Shown here: positions 1-9,231 of the stretch, one piece after another | How the letters are laid out: every line of letters begins with the position of its first letter | Numbering within the stretch: the stretch's first letter is position 1 | Source: Bradyrhizobium sp. AUGA SZCCT0176 | GTDB lineage: Bacteria > Pseudomonadota > Alphaproteobacteria > Rhizobiales > Xanthobacteraceae | Length of the DNA stretch: 64,000 nt | NCBI RefSeq assembly: GCF_018130145.1 | Contig: NZ_JAFCMB010000004.1 | Span: forward strand, 248,001 to 312,000 | Direction of reading: 5' to 3' | Made by a program: the position numbers and the translations under genes | The notes under the pieces: generated by a model | Databases searched by the model: none | Told to the model about the DNA's origin: nothing | The model's input: the letters and a program-made list of their open reading frames with translations, nothing else

Positions 1-684
1 ACGCAGAAAGCGCACGCCGCCGGCGCATTGACGGTTTGGGACCTCGCCCACTCCGCGGGAGCCATCCCGGTCGACGTGTCAGACGCCAAAGCCGATTTCG
101 CGGTCGGCTGCACCTACAAATATCTCAATGGCGGTCCCGGCGCGCCGGCCTTCATCTATGTCGCACCTGACCATGCCGACATGGCGCGGCCGGCACTTTC
201 CGGATGGATGGGGCATCAGGCGCCGTTTGCCTTCGATCTTGATTACCGGGCCGGCGCCGGCATCGAACGGATGCGGGTTGGAACGCCTCCCGTCATTGCG
301 ATGGCCGCGCTCGACGCAGCGCTCGATGTCTGGGAGGGCGTCAGCATGAACGAGGTCCGCAAGGCGTCGATCGCGCTGGCCGATCTGTTCATCCGCGAAG
401 TCGAAGCCCGCTGTCCGGAGTTGACGCTGGCCTCGCCGCGGGACGGCAACAAGCGCGGCAGCCAGGTGTCGTTTCGCCACGCCAACGGCTACGCGATCAT
501 GCAGGCGCTGATCGCGCGCGGCGTGATCGGCGATTTTCGCGCCCCCGACGCGATCCGCTTCGGGTTTACACCGCTCTACATCGGCGAGGCCGAGGTTCGC
601 GCGGCGGTCGATGCGATCGAGGACGTCGTGAACAATCGCCGCTGGGATGCCGCGGAGTATCGCAAAATGGCTGTCGTGACATGA
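1..684 (+). CDS. kynU: Kynureninase, C-terminal part (5' end outside window)
   Basis: Kynureninase is a PLP enzyme that cleaves L-kynurenine to anthranilate and alanine in the tryptophan to kynurenine pathway. The open frame runs in from base 1 with no start inside the window, so about the first half is missing. The visible part has the WDLAHSAG segment followed by [10 protein letters not shown], whose lysine is the expected PLP Schiff-base residue. The C-terminal fold-type I domain is intact to the stop. The stop overlaps the next start by four bases (ATGA), so it is translationally coupled to tryptophan 2,3-dioxygenase, its pathway partner. Confidence 0.93.
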   Translation, partial: TQKAHAAGALTVWDLAHSAGAIPVDVSDAKADFAVGCTYKYLNGGPGAPAFIYVAPDHADMARPALSGWMGHQAPFAFDLDYRAGAGIERMRVGTPPVIAMAALDAALDVWEGVSMNEVRKASIALADLFIREVEARCPELTLASPRDGNKRGSQVSFRHANGYAIMQALIARGVIGDFRAPDAIRFGFTPLYIGEAEVRAAVDAIEDVVNNRRWDAAEYRKMAVVT

Positions 685-1535
685 CCGAAAAACCCTTGAC
701 CGAAAAACCTTTGGACCCCTCCCGCGAGGGAGCCCAGATGTCGTTCGACGGGCGGATGTCCTACAGTGATTACCTGCATCTGGAACGCGTATTGGACGCG
801 CAGGAACCGCTTTCGGATGCGCATGACGAACTTCTGTTCATCATACAGCATCAGACCTCCGAACTCTGGATGAAGCTGGCGATCCACGAAATCCGCTCCG
901 CCATCAAGGCCATCCACAACGACAAGCTCCAACCCGCGTTCAAGATGCTGTCGCGCATCGCCCGAATCTTCGAGCAGCTCACGGGCGCCTGGGATGTTTT
1001 GCGGACGATGACGCCGAGCGAGTACACCGAATTTCGCGACCAGCTCGGCCAATCGTCAGGCTTCCAGTCGTACCAGTACCGGGCGATCGAATTCCTCGCC
1101 GGCAACCGCAATGTTGCAATGCTTGGCCCTCATGCCCACCGCGGCGACATCGTCGCGAAGCTGGAGGAGATTCTGAGCCAGCCCGGTCTCTACGACGAAG
1201 CCCTGCTTCTGCTCGCGCGCAACGGCTTCGACATCGGCGAAGATGCGCATCGAACGGATTGGCGCCTGACGCGGACCGCAAATGACAAGGTGCTGGATGC
1301 CTGGAAGACCGTCTACGCATCTCCCGAGAAATACTGGATGCTGTACGAGCTGGCCGAAAAACTGGTCGATTTCGAAGACTATTTTCGCCGCTGGCGCTTC
1401 AACCACGTCACCACGGTCGAGCGCATTATCGGCCTGAAGCGCGGAACCGGCGGTACGTCGGGCGTTTCCTATTTGCGCAAGATGCTCGAGGTCGAACTCT
1501 TTCCGGAGCTTTGGAAAGTAAGAACGGAGCTTTAG
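681..1535 (+). CDS. kynA: Tryptophan 2,3-dioxygenase
   Basis: This heme dioxygenase opens the indole ring of L-tryptophan to N-formylkynurenine, the first kynurenine-pathway step. The 284 residues match the bacterial family length. Visible hallmarks are His57 in [11 protein letters not shown] (distal pocket), Arg134 in QYRAIEF (substrate carboxylate), His242 in RWRFNHVTT (proximal heme ligand) and the GTGGTSG substrate loop around residues 256-261. The start overlaps the kynureninase stop by four bases. The gene ends three bases before the convergent racemase-like gene. No kynurenine formamidase is adjacent here, although a cyclase-family hydrolase of the same superfamily lies at 10476-11303. 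Confidence 0.95.
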   Translation: MTEKPLTEKPLDPSREGAQMSFDGRMSYSDYLHLERVLDAQEPLSDAHDELLFIIQHQTSELWMKLAIHEIRSAIKAIHNDKLQPAFKMLSRIARIFEQLTGAWDVLRTMTPSEYTEFRDQLGQSSGFQSYQYRAIEFLAGNRNVAMLGPHAHRGDIVAKLEEILSQPGLYDEALLLLARNGFDIGEDAHRTDWRLTRTANDKVLDAWKTVYASPEKYWMLYELAEKLVDFEDYFRRWRFNHVTTVERIIGLKRGTGGTSGVSYLRKMLEVELFPELWKVRTEL

Positions 1536-1538
1536 GCC

Positions 1539-2321
1539 CTAGCCGAGCTTCGGATGCGTCATGAATTCCTCGATGATCTCCGCTGGCGGCTTGACGAATT
1601 CCCCCGCGCGACTGACGCCGAGGCCGGTGAGACGGCGAAGTTTTACCGCCATTTCAGCCATCTTCACCACGATCGGTATGCCGTTGATGACGGGCGCGCC
1701 GTCGATCGCGTGATTGCGGAGCGCAGCAAACAGCAGCATCGGGATGCCGCCGCCCGGGATCAGCACTTCGACACCCTTGGCCACCAGCGGCCGCGCCTGT
1801 TCGGCGAACAGCTCTTCGACCTCACGCGCCAGCGCTTCCGATTCATAGGCCTTCAAGATCTGCCCCGGCTCGAACGTCATGGCGTGGGTGCCCGCAACGC
1901 GGCGCTCCAGCCCGTATTTAGTGATCTGGTGATGGAACCAGGGAATGTAGCGGGGATTGATCGTGATGATGCCGCTGCGTTGGCCGAGCTGGCAGCCGTG
2001 GAGCATCGACGATTCGCCGAGCGCCAGAACCGGAATATCGACCACCGAGCGGGCTTCGTATAAACCCGCATCCTGGAAGTGGCCGATCACGAAGGCATCG
2101 TACCCCTCGCGTTCAGCCCGCACCGCATTGCAGATCACTTCGCGCGCACAACGGAATTCGACGATGGCGTGGGCATAGGAATCGTGCGGCGTAATGCCTT
2201 TGATGTCGATCGTGGTGCCGGGCTCGACGACGTCATCGAGATGTTTGCGCAAACGATCCCAATAGGTCTTGCCGTTCTCGTAGTCGACGTAGCTCTGATA
2301 CCAGATGCGGATCGGCTTCAT
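1539..2321 (-). CDS. Asp/Glu/hydantoin racemase-superfamily protein lacking both canonical cysteines
   Basis: The 260 residues have the two-lobed Asp/Glu racemase fold pattern: an N-terminal WYQSY strand, VIGHFQDAGLYEAR, PVLALGESS, and VEVLIPGGGIPMLL in the second lobe. Hydantoin and glutamate racemases carry a catalytic cysteine at each lobe. Here those positions read His (GHFQD) and Gly (PGGGIP), so ordinary two-base racemisation is doubtful. It lies 79 bases downstream of a branched-chain-type binding protein on the same strand and is probably co-transcribed with it. A decarboxylase, isomerase or binding role is possible. The substrate is unknown. Confidence 0.75.
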   Translation of the reverse strand: MKPIRIWYQSYVDYENGKTYWDRLRKHLDDVVEPGTTIDIKGITPHDSYAHAIVEFRCAREVICNAVRAEREGYDAFVIGHFQDAGLYEARSVVDIPVLALGESSMLHGCQLGQRSGIITINPRYIPWFHHQITKYGLERRVAGTHAMTFEPGQILKAYESEALAREVEELFAEQARPLVAKGVEVLIPGGGIPMLLFAALRNHAIDGAPVINGIPIVVKMAEMAVKLRRLTGLGVSRAGEFVKPPAEIIEEFMTHPKLG

Positions 2322-2400
2322 GGCAGGCGTCTCCTTCCGCGCGCGTCCCTAGGGACGGCGCGGCGTTTGATGAATGCGGCGCGATCGTCGGGGCCGTGGC

Positions 2401-3588
2401 TCAGGCCAGCAGTTTCCACTGCCCCTTCTCGAGCGTGACGATGACGCGAGCGCGTTCGTCGACACCGGAATTGTCGTTCTGGGTATAGTTGTAGACGCCA
2501 TGCGAGCCCACCACGTCCTTGGTGCGGTAGAGCTCATCGCGCAACGCCGACCGGAAGGCGGCCGTGCCGGGCGGTGTCGACGCGAGCGCGCGCTTGGCCG
2601 CGGCGGCGAAAACCAGCCAGCCGTCGAAGGAGTAGGCCGAGAACGCGTCGGTCGAGGCCACGTTGTTGGCCTTGAGGTGAGCGGCGCGGAATTCCAGACC
2701 GACTTTCTTCACCGGATTGCTGTCGGGCAATTGTTCGGCGACGATCACCGGCCCGGTTGGCGCCAGAACGCCTTCGACCGCCGCGCCGCCGACCCGGATG
2801 AAATCGGGGTTGATCAGGGCATGCGTGCCGTAGATCGGGCCGCGAAAACCGCGCTCGCGCAGCGCCAAAAACGGCAGCGCCCCCGGCGTTCCCGAACCGC
2901 CGGTCATGACGGCATCGGGCTGGGCGGCCATGATCTTGAGCGTTTGTGCGGTCACCGTGGTATCGGGACGCGCATAGCGCTCGTCTGTCAGGATCTTGAT
3001 GCCAATGGGCGCGGCCGTCTTGGACAGCGCGTTGAAGACGAGATCGCCCCAGGCGTCGCTGAAGCCGATATAGCCGAGGCTCTTGATGCCGGCTTTTTGC
3101 ATTTGCGCGACCACCGCCGCGACCATCAGCGGTGGCGGTTGCGGAATCGAAATCGCCCAGAATCCCCCGTCACCCTTGCCCGCCGTCGGCGGAAGCGGCG
3201 AGATGGAAACGAACGGCACCTTCTGCTCGCCGGCGACCGCCGCCATCGCGACCGATCCCGGCAGGCCCGACGTCCCGATCAACAGGTCGACCTTTTCTTC
3301 TTCGACTAGCTTGCGGGCATTGCGCGTGGAAGCCGATGGATCGCCGCCATCGTCCATCTGGACCAGCCTGATCTTATGGCCTTCGATCGTGTCGAGGTAA
3401 GCCATGGCAGCGGCAATTCCCCTCGAATAGGGAATGCCGATGGAGGCGCCCGGTCCGGTCTGACCGGTAACGAAACCAACGGAGATGGGAGCGGACTGCG
3501 CCCGAAGGATCGCGGGAGCCGCGACGAAACCGGAGAGTGCTGCACCGCCGACGAGAACGTTTCGGCGCGAAATCATCTGTCTGCTCAT
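2401..3588 (-). CDS. Branched-chain amino acid-type ABC transporter substrate-binding protein (LivJ/K family)
   Basis: This is a periplasmic binding protein of the Peripla_BP_6 type (395 residues). It starts with a twin-arginine-like leader (SRRNVLVGGAAL, cleavage near the Ala-Gln after residue 30). The ISVGFVTGQTGPGASIG opening strand and a type I bi-lobed pattern follow. An AGGAGG eight bases before the ATG supports the start. No permease or ATPase follows on this strand. The matching transporter is probably the LivHMG-LivF set at 4496-8046, transcribed the other way, so the two units likely form one regulon. This protein family often binds aromatic acids rather than branched-chain amino acids. 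Confidence 0.9.
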   Translation of the reverse strand: MSRQMISRRNVLVGGAALSGFVAAPAILRAQSAPISVGFVTGQTGPGASIGIPYSRGIAAAMAYLDTIEGHKIRLVQMDDGGDPSASTRNARKLVEEEKVDLLIGTSGLPGSVAMAAVAGEQKVPFVSISPLPPTAGKGDGGFWAISIPQPPPLMVAAVVAQMQKAGIKSLGYIGFSDAWGDLVFNALSKTAAPIGIKILTDERYARPDTTVTAQTLKIMAAQPDAVMTGGSGTPGALPFLALRERGFRGPIYGTHALINPDFIRVGGAAVEGVLAPTGPVIVAEQLPDSNPVKKVGLEFRAAHLKANNVASTDAFSAYSFDGWLVFAAAAKRALASTPPGTAAFRSALRDELYRTKDVVGSHGVYNYTQNDNSGVDERARVIVTLEKGQWKLLA

Positions 3589-3774
3589 CGTCGCTACCTC
3601 CTGTTGGGCCGCCGGTCAGTCGACGGGGGCCGGGCTACTGAAGAAGTGGGAGACCGGAGCGATGGCAGGCCGACGGCGGCATGGCCGCCGGTTCGTCCCC
3701 GCGTCGTGGCTTGATTTACTGTTCACAGCCGCGCCATCCGCCATTCCGGACAAAAATTGTTTTAGACATAAAAT

Positions 3775-3803
3775 ATAAAAGCGTGCAGTATGGCCCCAGT
3801 CAA
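3775..3803 (-). promoter_or_regulatory. Candidate promoter of the substrate-binding protein gene
   Basis: Reading the minus strand, TTGACT (3803-3798) is followed after 17 bases by TTTTAT (3780-3775) inside an AT-rich stretch. It lies about 190 bases before the binding-protein start at 3588. The rest of the 263-base gap (3589-3851) shows no gene. Prediction by eye only. Confidence 0.35.
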
Positions 3804-3851
3804 GAGGCAATTCACATGATCAACTTACCGATTAAAGTTGCAATTCATGCC

Positions 3852-4421
3852 TTATGGCCGAAGGCCGAGGGTGTCGCCGATCTGGCTCGACAGGATCGTG
3901 CTGGCCTGATCGTAGAGACCGGTCATCACATGGAGGATCGAGGTCGCCTGCTGCAGTGCGTCCTGGGTGCCCGACATGCTGCCGACCAGACGCACCAGGG
4001 TGTCGCGCCGGTGCTGCAGATAAGCGTCGACGATGGCACGGCCGGGCTCGGTGGGCACGTAAGTGGTGTTGCGGCGCGAGGCGCCATTGCTCGCTTTCTC
4101 GATAAAGCCCAGCGAAAGCAGCTTCTTCAGCCCATATTGCAGATTGGCAAGATCATCGCGGTGCAGAAGCCGCGCCACATCGCTCAGGCCCTTCGGCGTG
4201 CCATTGAGATGAAGCACATGCAGGATCGAGGCCTCCGTACCGCCCAGCGCGTTCGTTGGCATGGCGCCCAGACAGTCGCGCCGCCAGCGCGCGAACGCCG
4301 AACCGAAATGCCAGGCGGCATATTCGAACGCGTTCACGGTCTGCTCGATCGGCGAAACTTCGGCGGCCGGCTCCGAGACTACTGCCGTTATTTGTGCCGA
4401 AACTGCTTGTTTTTTGGCCAC
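3852..4421 (-). CDS. MarR-type winged-helix transcriptional regulator
   Basis: A winged-helix regulator of about 189 residues. Residues roughly 55-130 contain the helix-turn-helix and wing (TEASILHVLHL, GLSDVARLLHRDDLANLQYGLKKLLSLGFI, then the NTTYVPTEPG wing), followed by a dimerisation helix. The frame also opens with TTG at 4436, but the next two codons are AGGAGG, which is a ribosome-binding site. The real start is therefore GTG at 4421, six bases after it. The gene is divergent from the 13-gene catabolic run, which suggests ligand-responsive repression of that run and possibly of the binding-protein gene. MarR regulators control known auxin (iad) catabolic loci. Confidence 0.85.
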   Translation of the reverse strand: MAKKQAVSAQITAVVSEPAAEVSPIEQTVNAFEYAAWHFGSAFARWRRDCLGAMPTNALGGTEASILHVLHLNGTPKGLSDVARLLHRDDLANLQYGLKKLLSLGFIEKASNGASRRNTTYVPTEPGRAIVDAYLQHRRDTLVRLVGSMSGTQDALQQATSILHVMTGLYDQASTILSSQIGDTLGLRP

Positions 4422-4457
4422 AGAATGCCTCCTCAAATATCAATTTCAAACAGCAAT

Positions 4458-4469
4458 TTAATGTATTAA
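4458..4469. promoter_or_regulatory. AT-rich dyad in the MarR/transporter divergent intergenic region
   Basis: TTAAT-GT-ATTAA is a perfect 5-bp inverted repeat with a 2-base centre, sitting in the short AT-rich gap between the regulator start (4421) and the transporter start (4496). Size, position and composition suit a MarR operator. No footprint is implied. Confidence 0.4.
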
Positions 4470-4495
4470 CCTGACTAATCAAGGTGCTGGATCGC

Positions 4496-7330
4496 ATGAC
4501 GACTGAAATCGCCATCATTCTGCTGCTCGATGGGATCGCCAATGGAGCGATCTACCTGCTGGCGGGCCTCGGCCTCGTGCTGATCTTTTCGGTCACCCGC
4601 GTCGTGTTCGTGCCGTTCGGCGATATCACGGCGTTCTGCGTACTCTCGATCGCCGCGTTCGAACTTGGCCGGGTGCCAGGCACGATCTGGGTGGTCGCGA
4701 TCCTGGCCATTATCGCAACCATTGTCGATGCGGCCGGTCATTACCGATCAGGCGAACACGCGCGGATCCCGCGTTCGTTTTTCATGTATGGCCTGCTGCC
4801 GCTTATTCCCTGCGCGCTGGCCTGGGTCGCCGCATCGTACGCCCTGCCCCAGGCGGTGCAGATCATCCTTGCGCTGGTGCTCGTGCTGCCGATCGCCCCG
4901 CTGCTCGACCGCATCGCGTTCCGGCCCGCCGCCGATGCTTCCGTGCTGGTTCTGCTCATCATCGCGCTGGCGGTTCATTTCGCGATCAGCGGACTGGGCC
5001 TGATGGCCTTTGGCGCCGAAGGATTCCGCATTCGTCCCTTGGTCAATGGCATCTACAGCTTCGGCGGCGTCATCGTATCGGCGCAGGTCCTGCTGATGCT
5101 GGTCACCGCCGCCCTGCTCAGCCTGCTGTTCTTCCTGTTCTTCGAGCGCTCGATGTCGGGCCGGGCGCTGCGCGCGACCGCGGTCAACCGCATCGGCGCC
5201 CGGCTCGTCGGTATCCGGCCGGCACGCACCGGCACGATCGCCTATTTCATTGCCTCGCTGCTCGCCGGCGTCTCCGCCATCCTGATCGGTCCGACCACGA
5301 CGATCTATTACGATTCCGGTTTCATGATCGGGCTGAAAGCCTTTATCGGCGCCATCATCGGCGGCTTCACCAGCTATCCGATCGCAGCGCTCGGCGCCGT
5401 GTTCGTCGGCATCATGGAAAGCTTCGCCTCGTTCTGGAGCAGTTCCTACAAGGAAGTGATCGTGTTCGGCCTCTTGATCCCGGTGCTGCTCTGGCAGTCC
5501 TGGAAGTCGGCCGGGCATGCCGATGAGGAAGGCGAGGAAATGGAAATGCCCGACGCGATCGCGTTGAGCGCGCCGCTTCGCATCGGCCTGATCAGCGCCG
5601 CCGTCATCGCCCTGCTGATCGCACCTGCACTGCTCGGCAGCTTCGCCATTACGCTTCTCAACTATATCGGCATCTCCGCGCTGGTCGCGCTCGGGCTGGT
5701 GTTGCTGACCGGCATCGGCGGCATGACGTCTTTCGGGCAAGCCGCCTTTGTTGGTATCGCCGCCTATGCGACGGCCTGGGCGACCGTGACCCTCGATTTG
5801 TCGCCGTGGGTCGGATTGCTGCTGGCGCTGGCAATGACCGGGCTTGCGGCGCTGGCGATCGGCGCGCTGACGCTGCGGCTCGGCGGGCACTTCCTCTCGC
5901 TCAGCACGATCGCGTGGGGGATCTCGATCTATTTCCTGTTCGGCAATGTCCCAGGCCTCGGGCAGAATACCGGCATGGCCGGCATCCCGCCGATCACCAT
6001 CGCCTCGGTCCCATTGATTTCCTCGCAAACGATTTTCTATCTGATCTGGCTGATGGTCGGGCTCGCGATGCTGGCGAGCGCCAATCTGCTCAATTCCCGC
6101 GAGGGCCGTGCGATCAGAAGCCTGCGTGGCGGCGGCATTCTGCTGGCGAGTCTCGGCGTCAACATCTTTCGAATTCGCCTTGTTACCTTCGTGATCGCGG
6201 CCCTGCTCGCCGGATTGGCCGGCTGGCTCTATGCGCACATGAACCGGTTCATCAGCCCCGCCCCCTTCGACGTCAAGCCCGGCATCGAATACCTGCTGAT
6301 GGCGATGGCGGGCGGTGCCGGCCATATCGCGGGCGCCGTCGCCGGCTCCGCTTTGATCACGCTGCTCAAGAACTGGTTGCAGGATGTGCTGCCGCTGGTG
6401 ACGAAGAACCCGGCGCAATTCGAGATCATCGCTTTCAGCGTTCTCCTTGTCCTGCTGCTGCAGAATGCCCGCGGCGGACTCATCGCGTTCATCGCCAAGC
6501 GCCTGCCCAAGGGCACGCGCCCGGCGCCCGCGGCCGCCGAGGCGATGCCGCGCCGCGCGCTGCCGGAAAATGGCACGCTGATTTTGAACGTCGAAAACGC
6601 CGTGAGGACCTTCGGTGGACTGACCGCCGTCAACAAAGTGAGTTTTGATCTCAAGGCCGGCGAGATCCTGGGCCTGATCGGTCCGAACGGCGCCGGCAAG
6701 AGCACGATGTTCAACCTCTTGACCGGCGCCTTGCAGGCCAATGCCGGCCGGATCAGTTTTCTGGGCGAGGACATCACATACCGTCCACAGATGGAAATCG
6801 CGCGCATGGGCATCGCGCGCACGTTTCAGCACGTGAAGCTGCGGCCGAACATGAGCCTGATCGACAACGTCGCGCTCGGCGCCTATGCGCGCACCGCGAC
6901 CGGTTTCCTGAAGAGCGCGCTTCGTCTCGATCGCGCCGAAGAGCGGCGGACGCTGCACGAGACCCAGCGGCAATTGCAGCGCGTCGGCCTCGGCGACAAA
7001 TCTTACGAACTCGCCGGCAACCTTCCGCTCGGCGGACAGCGCATCCTCGAAGTTGCCCGCGCGCTGGCGGCCGATCCCGTGCTGGTGGTGCTGGATGAGC
7101 CGGCCGCAGGCTTGCGGCCGCCCGAGAAGGAAGCGCTTGCCAAGGTCTTGCGCCAGATTCGCGATGAAGGCGTCACGATCCTGATCGTCGAGCACGACAT
7201 GGATTTCGTCATGGGCCTGGTCGACCGGCTGGTGGTCATGGAGTTCGGCTGCAAACTGGTCGAGGGAAATCCGGCAGCGGTCCGCGCCGATCCGAAGGTG
7301 CAGGAAGCCTATCTCGGAGGCGTATTATGA
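4496..7330 (+). CDS. Fused LivH-LivM-LivG branched-chain-type ABC transporter (two permeases plus ATPase in one polypeptide)
   Basis: One long polypeptide holds three transporter subunits. Roughly residues 1-300 are a LivH-like permease, 345-690 a LivM-like permease, and 695-945 a LivG-like ATPase. The ATPase has Walker [10 protein letters not shown] near residue 730, signature NLPLGGQR and Walker B VLVVLDEP. Both permease units are rich in membrane helices, and no stop separates them. A GTG at 4484 is also in frame, but the ATG at 4496 has an upstream AAGG. The stop overlaps livF by four bases. Permease pairs fused to the ATPase occur in some rhizobial Liv systems. The substrate is inferred to be the aromatic acid degraded by the downstream genes. 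Confidence 0.9.
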   Translation: MTTEIAIILLLDGIANGAIYLLAGLGLVLIFSVTRVVFVPFGDITAFCVLSIAAFELGRVPGTIWVVAILAIIATIVDAAGHYRSGEHARIPRSFFMYGLLPLIPCALAWVAASYALPQAVQIILALVLVLPIAPLLDRIAFRPAADASVLVLLIIALAVHFAISGLGLMAFGAEGFRIRPLVNGIYSFGGVIVSAQVLLMLVTAALLSLLFFLFFERSMSGRALRATAVNRIGARLVGIRPARTGTIAYFIASLLAGVSAILIGPTTTIYYDSGFMIGLKAFIGAIIGGFTSYPIAALGAVFVGIMESFASFWSSSYKEVIVFGLLIPVLLWQSWKSAGHADEEGEEMEMPDAIALSAPLRIGLISAAVIALLIAPALLGSFAITLLNYIGISALVALGLVLLTGIGGMTSFGQAAFVGIAAYATAWATVTLDLSPWVGLLLALAMTGLAALAIGALTLRLGGHFLSLSTIAWGISIYFLFGNVPGLGQNTGMAGIPPITIASVPLISSQTIFYLIWLMVGLAMLASANLLNSREGRAIRSLRGGGILLASLGVNIFRIRLVTFVIAALLAGLAGWLYAHMNRFISPAPFDVKPGIEYLLMAMAGGAGHIAGAVAGSALITLLKNWLQDVLPLVTKNPAQFEIIAFSVLLVLLLQNARGGLIAFIAKRLPKGTRPAPAAAEAMPRRALPENGTLILNVENAVRTFGGLTAVNKVSFDLKAGEILGLIGPNGAGKSTMFNLLTGALQANAGRISFLGEDITYRPQMEIARMGIARTFQHVKLRPNMSLIDNVALGAYARTATGFLKSALRLDRAEERRTLHETQRQLQRVGLGDKSYELAGNLPLGGQRILEVARALAADPVLVVLDEPAAGLRPPEKEALAKVLRQIRDEGVTILIVEHDMDFVMGLVDRLVVMEFGCKLVEGNPAAVRADPKVQEAYLGGVL

Positions 7331-8046
7331 GCGCGATGCTCGAAATATCAGATCTTCATGTGGCTTACGGCAAGGTCGAAGCCGTACGCGGCGTTTCGCT
7401 ATCGCTGCAGAGAGGCCAGATCGTCACGGTGATCGGGCCGAACGGCGCGGGCAAGACCACCCTGCTTGCGGCCACCATCGGCCTTTTGCCATCGCGCGGC
7501 CGGCTTATCTTCGAAGGCCAGGATTTGTTGAAGCTCGACGTCGAGGCGCGTGTCGAGCACGGCTTCTGCCTGGTGCCGGAGACGCGGGAGCTGTTCGGAG
7601 AGTTGACGGTCTACGACAATCTCGTGCTCGGGGCCTACCCGCGCCGTTCGGATCGCGCCTTCGTCGCCCGCGCGCTTGAGGAGACGTATGGACGCTTTCC
7701 ACGCCTTGCCGAACGTCGTTCCCAGCGCGCCGACACGCTTTCCGGTGGCGAACGCCAGATGCTCGCGCTTGGCCGCGCGCTGATGTCGGCGCCGCGGCTC
7801 CTGATGCTCGACGAGCCCAGCCTCGGCCTCGCGCCGCTGATCGTGCGTGACATCCTGCGCATCGTCGCTGGCCTGCGCGATGCCGGAGTCTCGATCCTGC
7901 TGGTTGAGCAGAATGCGAAGGCGGCGCTTGAAATCGCCGACTACGGCTATGTGCTGGAAACCGGCGAAATCGTGCTCGACGGTGAAGCCGCTAGCCTGCT
8001 CGGCGATGCCCGCGTGCAGGCAACTTATCTGGGCGGAGGGCATTGA
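7327..8046 (+). CDS. LivF-type ABC transporter ATP-binding protein
   Basis: This is the second ATPase of the Liv-type importer (239 residues). It has Walker [10 protein letters not shown], signature LSGGERQ, Walker B LLMLDEP and a LivF-typical ending ([10 protein letters not shown]). The start overlaps the fused LivHMG stop by four bases. The transporter therefore consists of the fused protein, this ATPase and probably the binding protein at 2401-3588. It energises uptake by pairing with the LivG-like domain. Confidence 0.92.
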   Translation: MSAMLEISDLHVAYGKVEAVRGVSLSLQRGQIVTVIGPNGAGKTTLLAATIGLLPSRGRLIFEGQDLLKLDVEARVEHGFCLVPETRELFGELTVYDNLVLGAYPRRSDRAFVARALEETYGRFPRLAERRSQRADTLSGGERQMLALGRALMSAPRLLMLDEPSLGLAPLIVRDILRIVAGLRDAGVSILLVEQNAKAALEIADYGYVLETGEIVLDGEAASLLGDARVQATYLGGGH

Positions 8047-8051
8047 CCGCC

Positions 8052-9221
8052 ATGGCAAACCGCATTGCAAGTTACGACGGGGTCGCCGTCGCGGTACCCG
8101 TCAGCGTGCCCTATGAGCGCTTCTCCATCCGCGGCGCGCACTGGTTCATCGCCCGCGCGCTGAAGGCCCTGGTTGATGGCGCCGGGATTTCCAAGGATGA
8201 AATCGACGGCCTGTGCGTGGGGAGCTTCACGCTGGCGCCCGACAGCGCCGTCGGCCTGACCCAGCATCTCGGCCTTTCGCCGCGCTGGCTCGATCACGTG
8301 CCGATGGGCGGCGCATCCGGCATTGTCAGCCTCCGCCGCGCCGCGCGCGCCGTCCAGGCGGGTGACGCCGAGATCGTTGCCTGCATTGCCGGCGACACCA
8401 ACCACGTCGACAGCTTCCGGCTCAGCACGGCGACCTTCAGCATGTTTGCGCAGGACGCGGTCTATCCCTATGGCGCCGGTGGGCCCAATACCAGTTTCGC
8501 CTTCCTCACCGCCTATTACATGCGCACCTATGGCGCGAAGCCTGAGGATTTCGGCAAGCTCTGCGTCGCGCAGCGTTCCAACGCGTTGCAATTCCCCCAT
8601 GCGCTGTTCAAGAAGCCTTTGACCCTGGACGAGTATCTTAACGCCCGACCGGTGGCCGACCCGCTTCGGCTGTTCGATTGCGTGATGCCTTGCGCCGGCG
8701 CCGAAGCCTTTCTTGTCATGAGCGAAGACCGGGCCCGGCGCCTCGGATTGCCGCACGCGCGGCTGCGAGGTGCCATCGAGCGGCACAACGCATTCCCTGA
8801 TGATCCCGTGCAACACCGGGGCGGCTGGGCAATGGACCGCGACCGCCTGTACGAAAGCGCAGGCATCGGGCCTGAAGACATCGACCTGCTCGAGGCCTAT
8901 GACGATTATCCGGTCATCTGCGTGTTGCAGATCGAGGATCTCGGCTTCTGCGGCAAGGGCGAAGGGCCGGACTTCATTCGTCGCCACACATTCGAAGCGA
9001 ACGGCAGCTTTCCCTTCAACACATCGGGTGGACAATTATCTGTCGGCCAGGCCGGTGCCGCCGGCGGCACGCTCGGAATCGTCGAAGCGCTCCGGCAGGT
9101 CACGGGACAGTCGCTTGGCGCGCGGGTCGAGAACGCCCGTCATGCGCTGGTCTCCGGATTCGGCATGATCAACTTCGACCGGGGACTATGCACCGGCGCC
9201 GCCATTCTCGCCGCAACATGA
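8052..9221 (+). CDS. Thiolase-superfamily protein without the nucleophilic cysteine; candidate CoA-thioester aldolase
   Basis: The roughly 390-residue protein has the SCP-x/lipid-transfer thiolase fold. The position of the acylated cysteine reads GGASG (about residues 89-93 counted from the in-frame TTG at 8043). The usual GHP motif near the C-terminus reads GQAG. Condensing thiolase chemistry is therefore unlikely. Relatives that lost the cysteine and pair with a DUF35 protein include the steroid side-chain aldolase Ltp2, which does a retro-aldol cleavage releasing a short acyl-CoA. A DUF35-containing gene follows directly. I infer cleavage of a beta-hydroxyacyl-CoA, possibly dioxindole-3-acetyl-CoA to isatin and acetyl-CoA. 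TTG 8043 overlaps the livF stop; ATG 8052 is the alternative start. Confidence 0.82.
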   Translation: MANRIASYDGVAVAVPVSVPYERFSIRGAHWFIARALKALVDGAGISKDEIDGLCVGSFTLAPDSAVGLTQHLGLSPRWLDHVPMGGASGIVSLRRAARAVQAGDAEIVACIAGDTNHVDSFRLSTATFSMFAQDAVYPYGAGGPNTSFAFLTAYYMRTYGAKPEDFGKLCVAQRSNALQFPHALFKKPLTLDEYLNARPVADPLRLFDCVMPCAGAEAFLVMSEDRARRLGLPHARLRGAIERHNAFPDDPVQHRGGWAMDRDRLYESAGIGPEDIDLLEAYDDYPVICVLQIEDLGFCGKGEGPDFIRRHTFEANGSFPFNTSGGQLSVGQAGAAGGTLGIVEALRQVTGQSLGARVENARHALVSGFGMINFDRGLCTGAAILAAT

Positions 9222-9231
9222 TTGGGACTTG

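Noticed and set aside
2374..3309. Plus-strand open frame over the binding-protein gene
   Set aside because: Shadow of a gene with signal peptide and family motifs; no start signal.
3821..3840. CAACTT-N8-AAGTTG dyad after the MarR gene as a terminator
   Set aside because: The 6-bp stem has an eight-base loop and no U-run, which is too weak to call.
4748..7195. Very long open frame on the minus strand (about 815 codons) across the transporter gene
   Set aside because: It is antisense to a gene with clear Liv motifs. Its composition (Arg, Asp, Gln, His rich) is that of a high-GC shadow frame, and it has no motif of its own.
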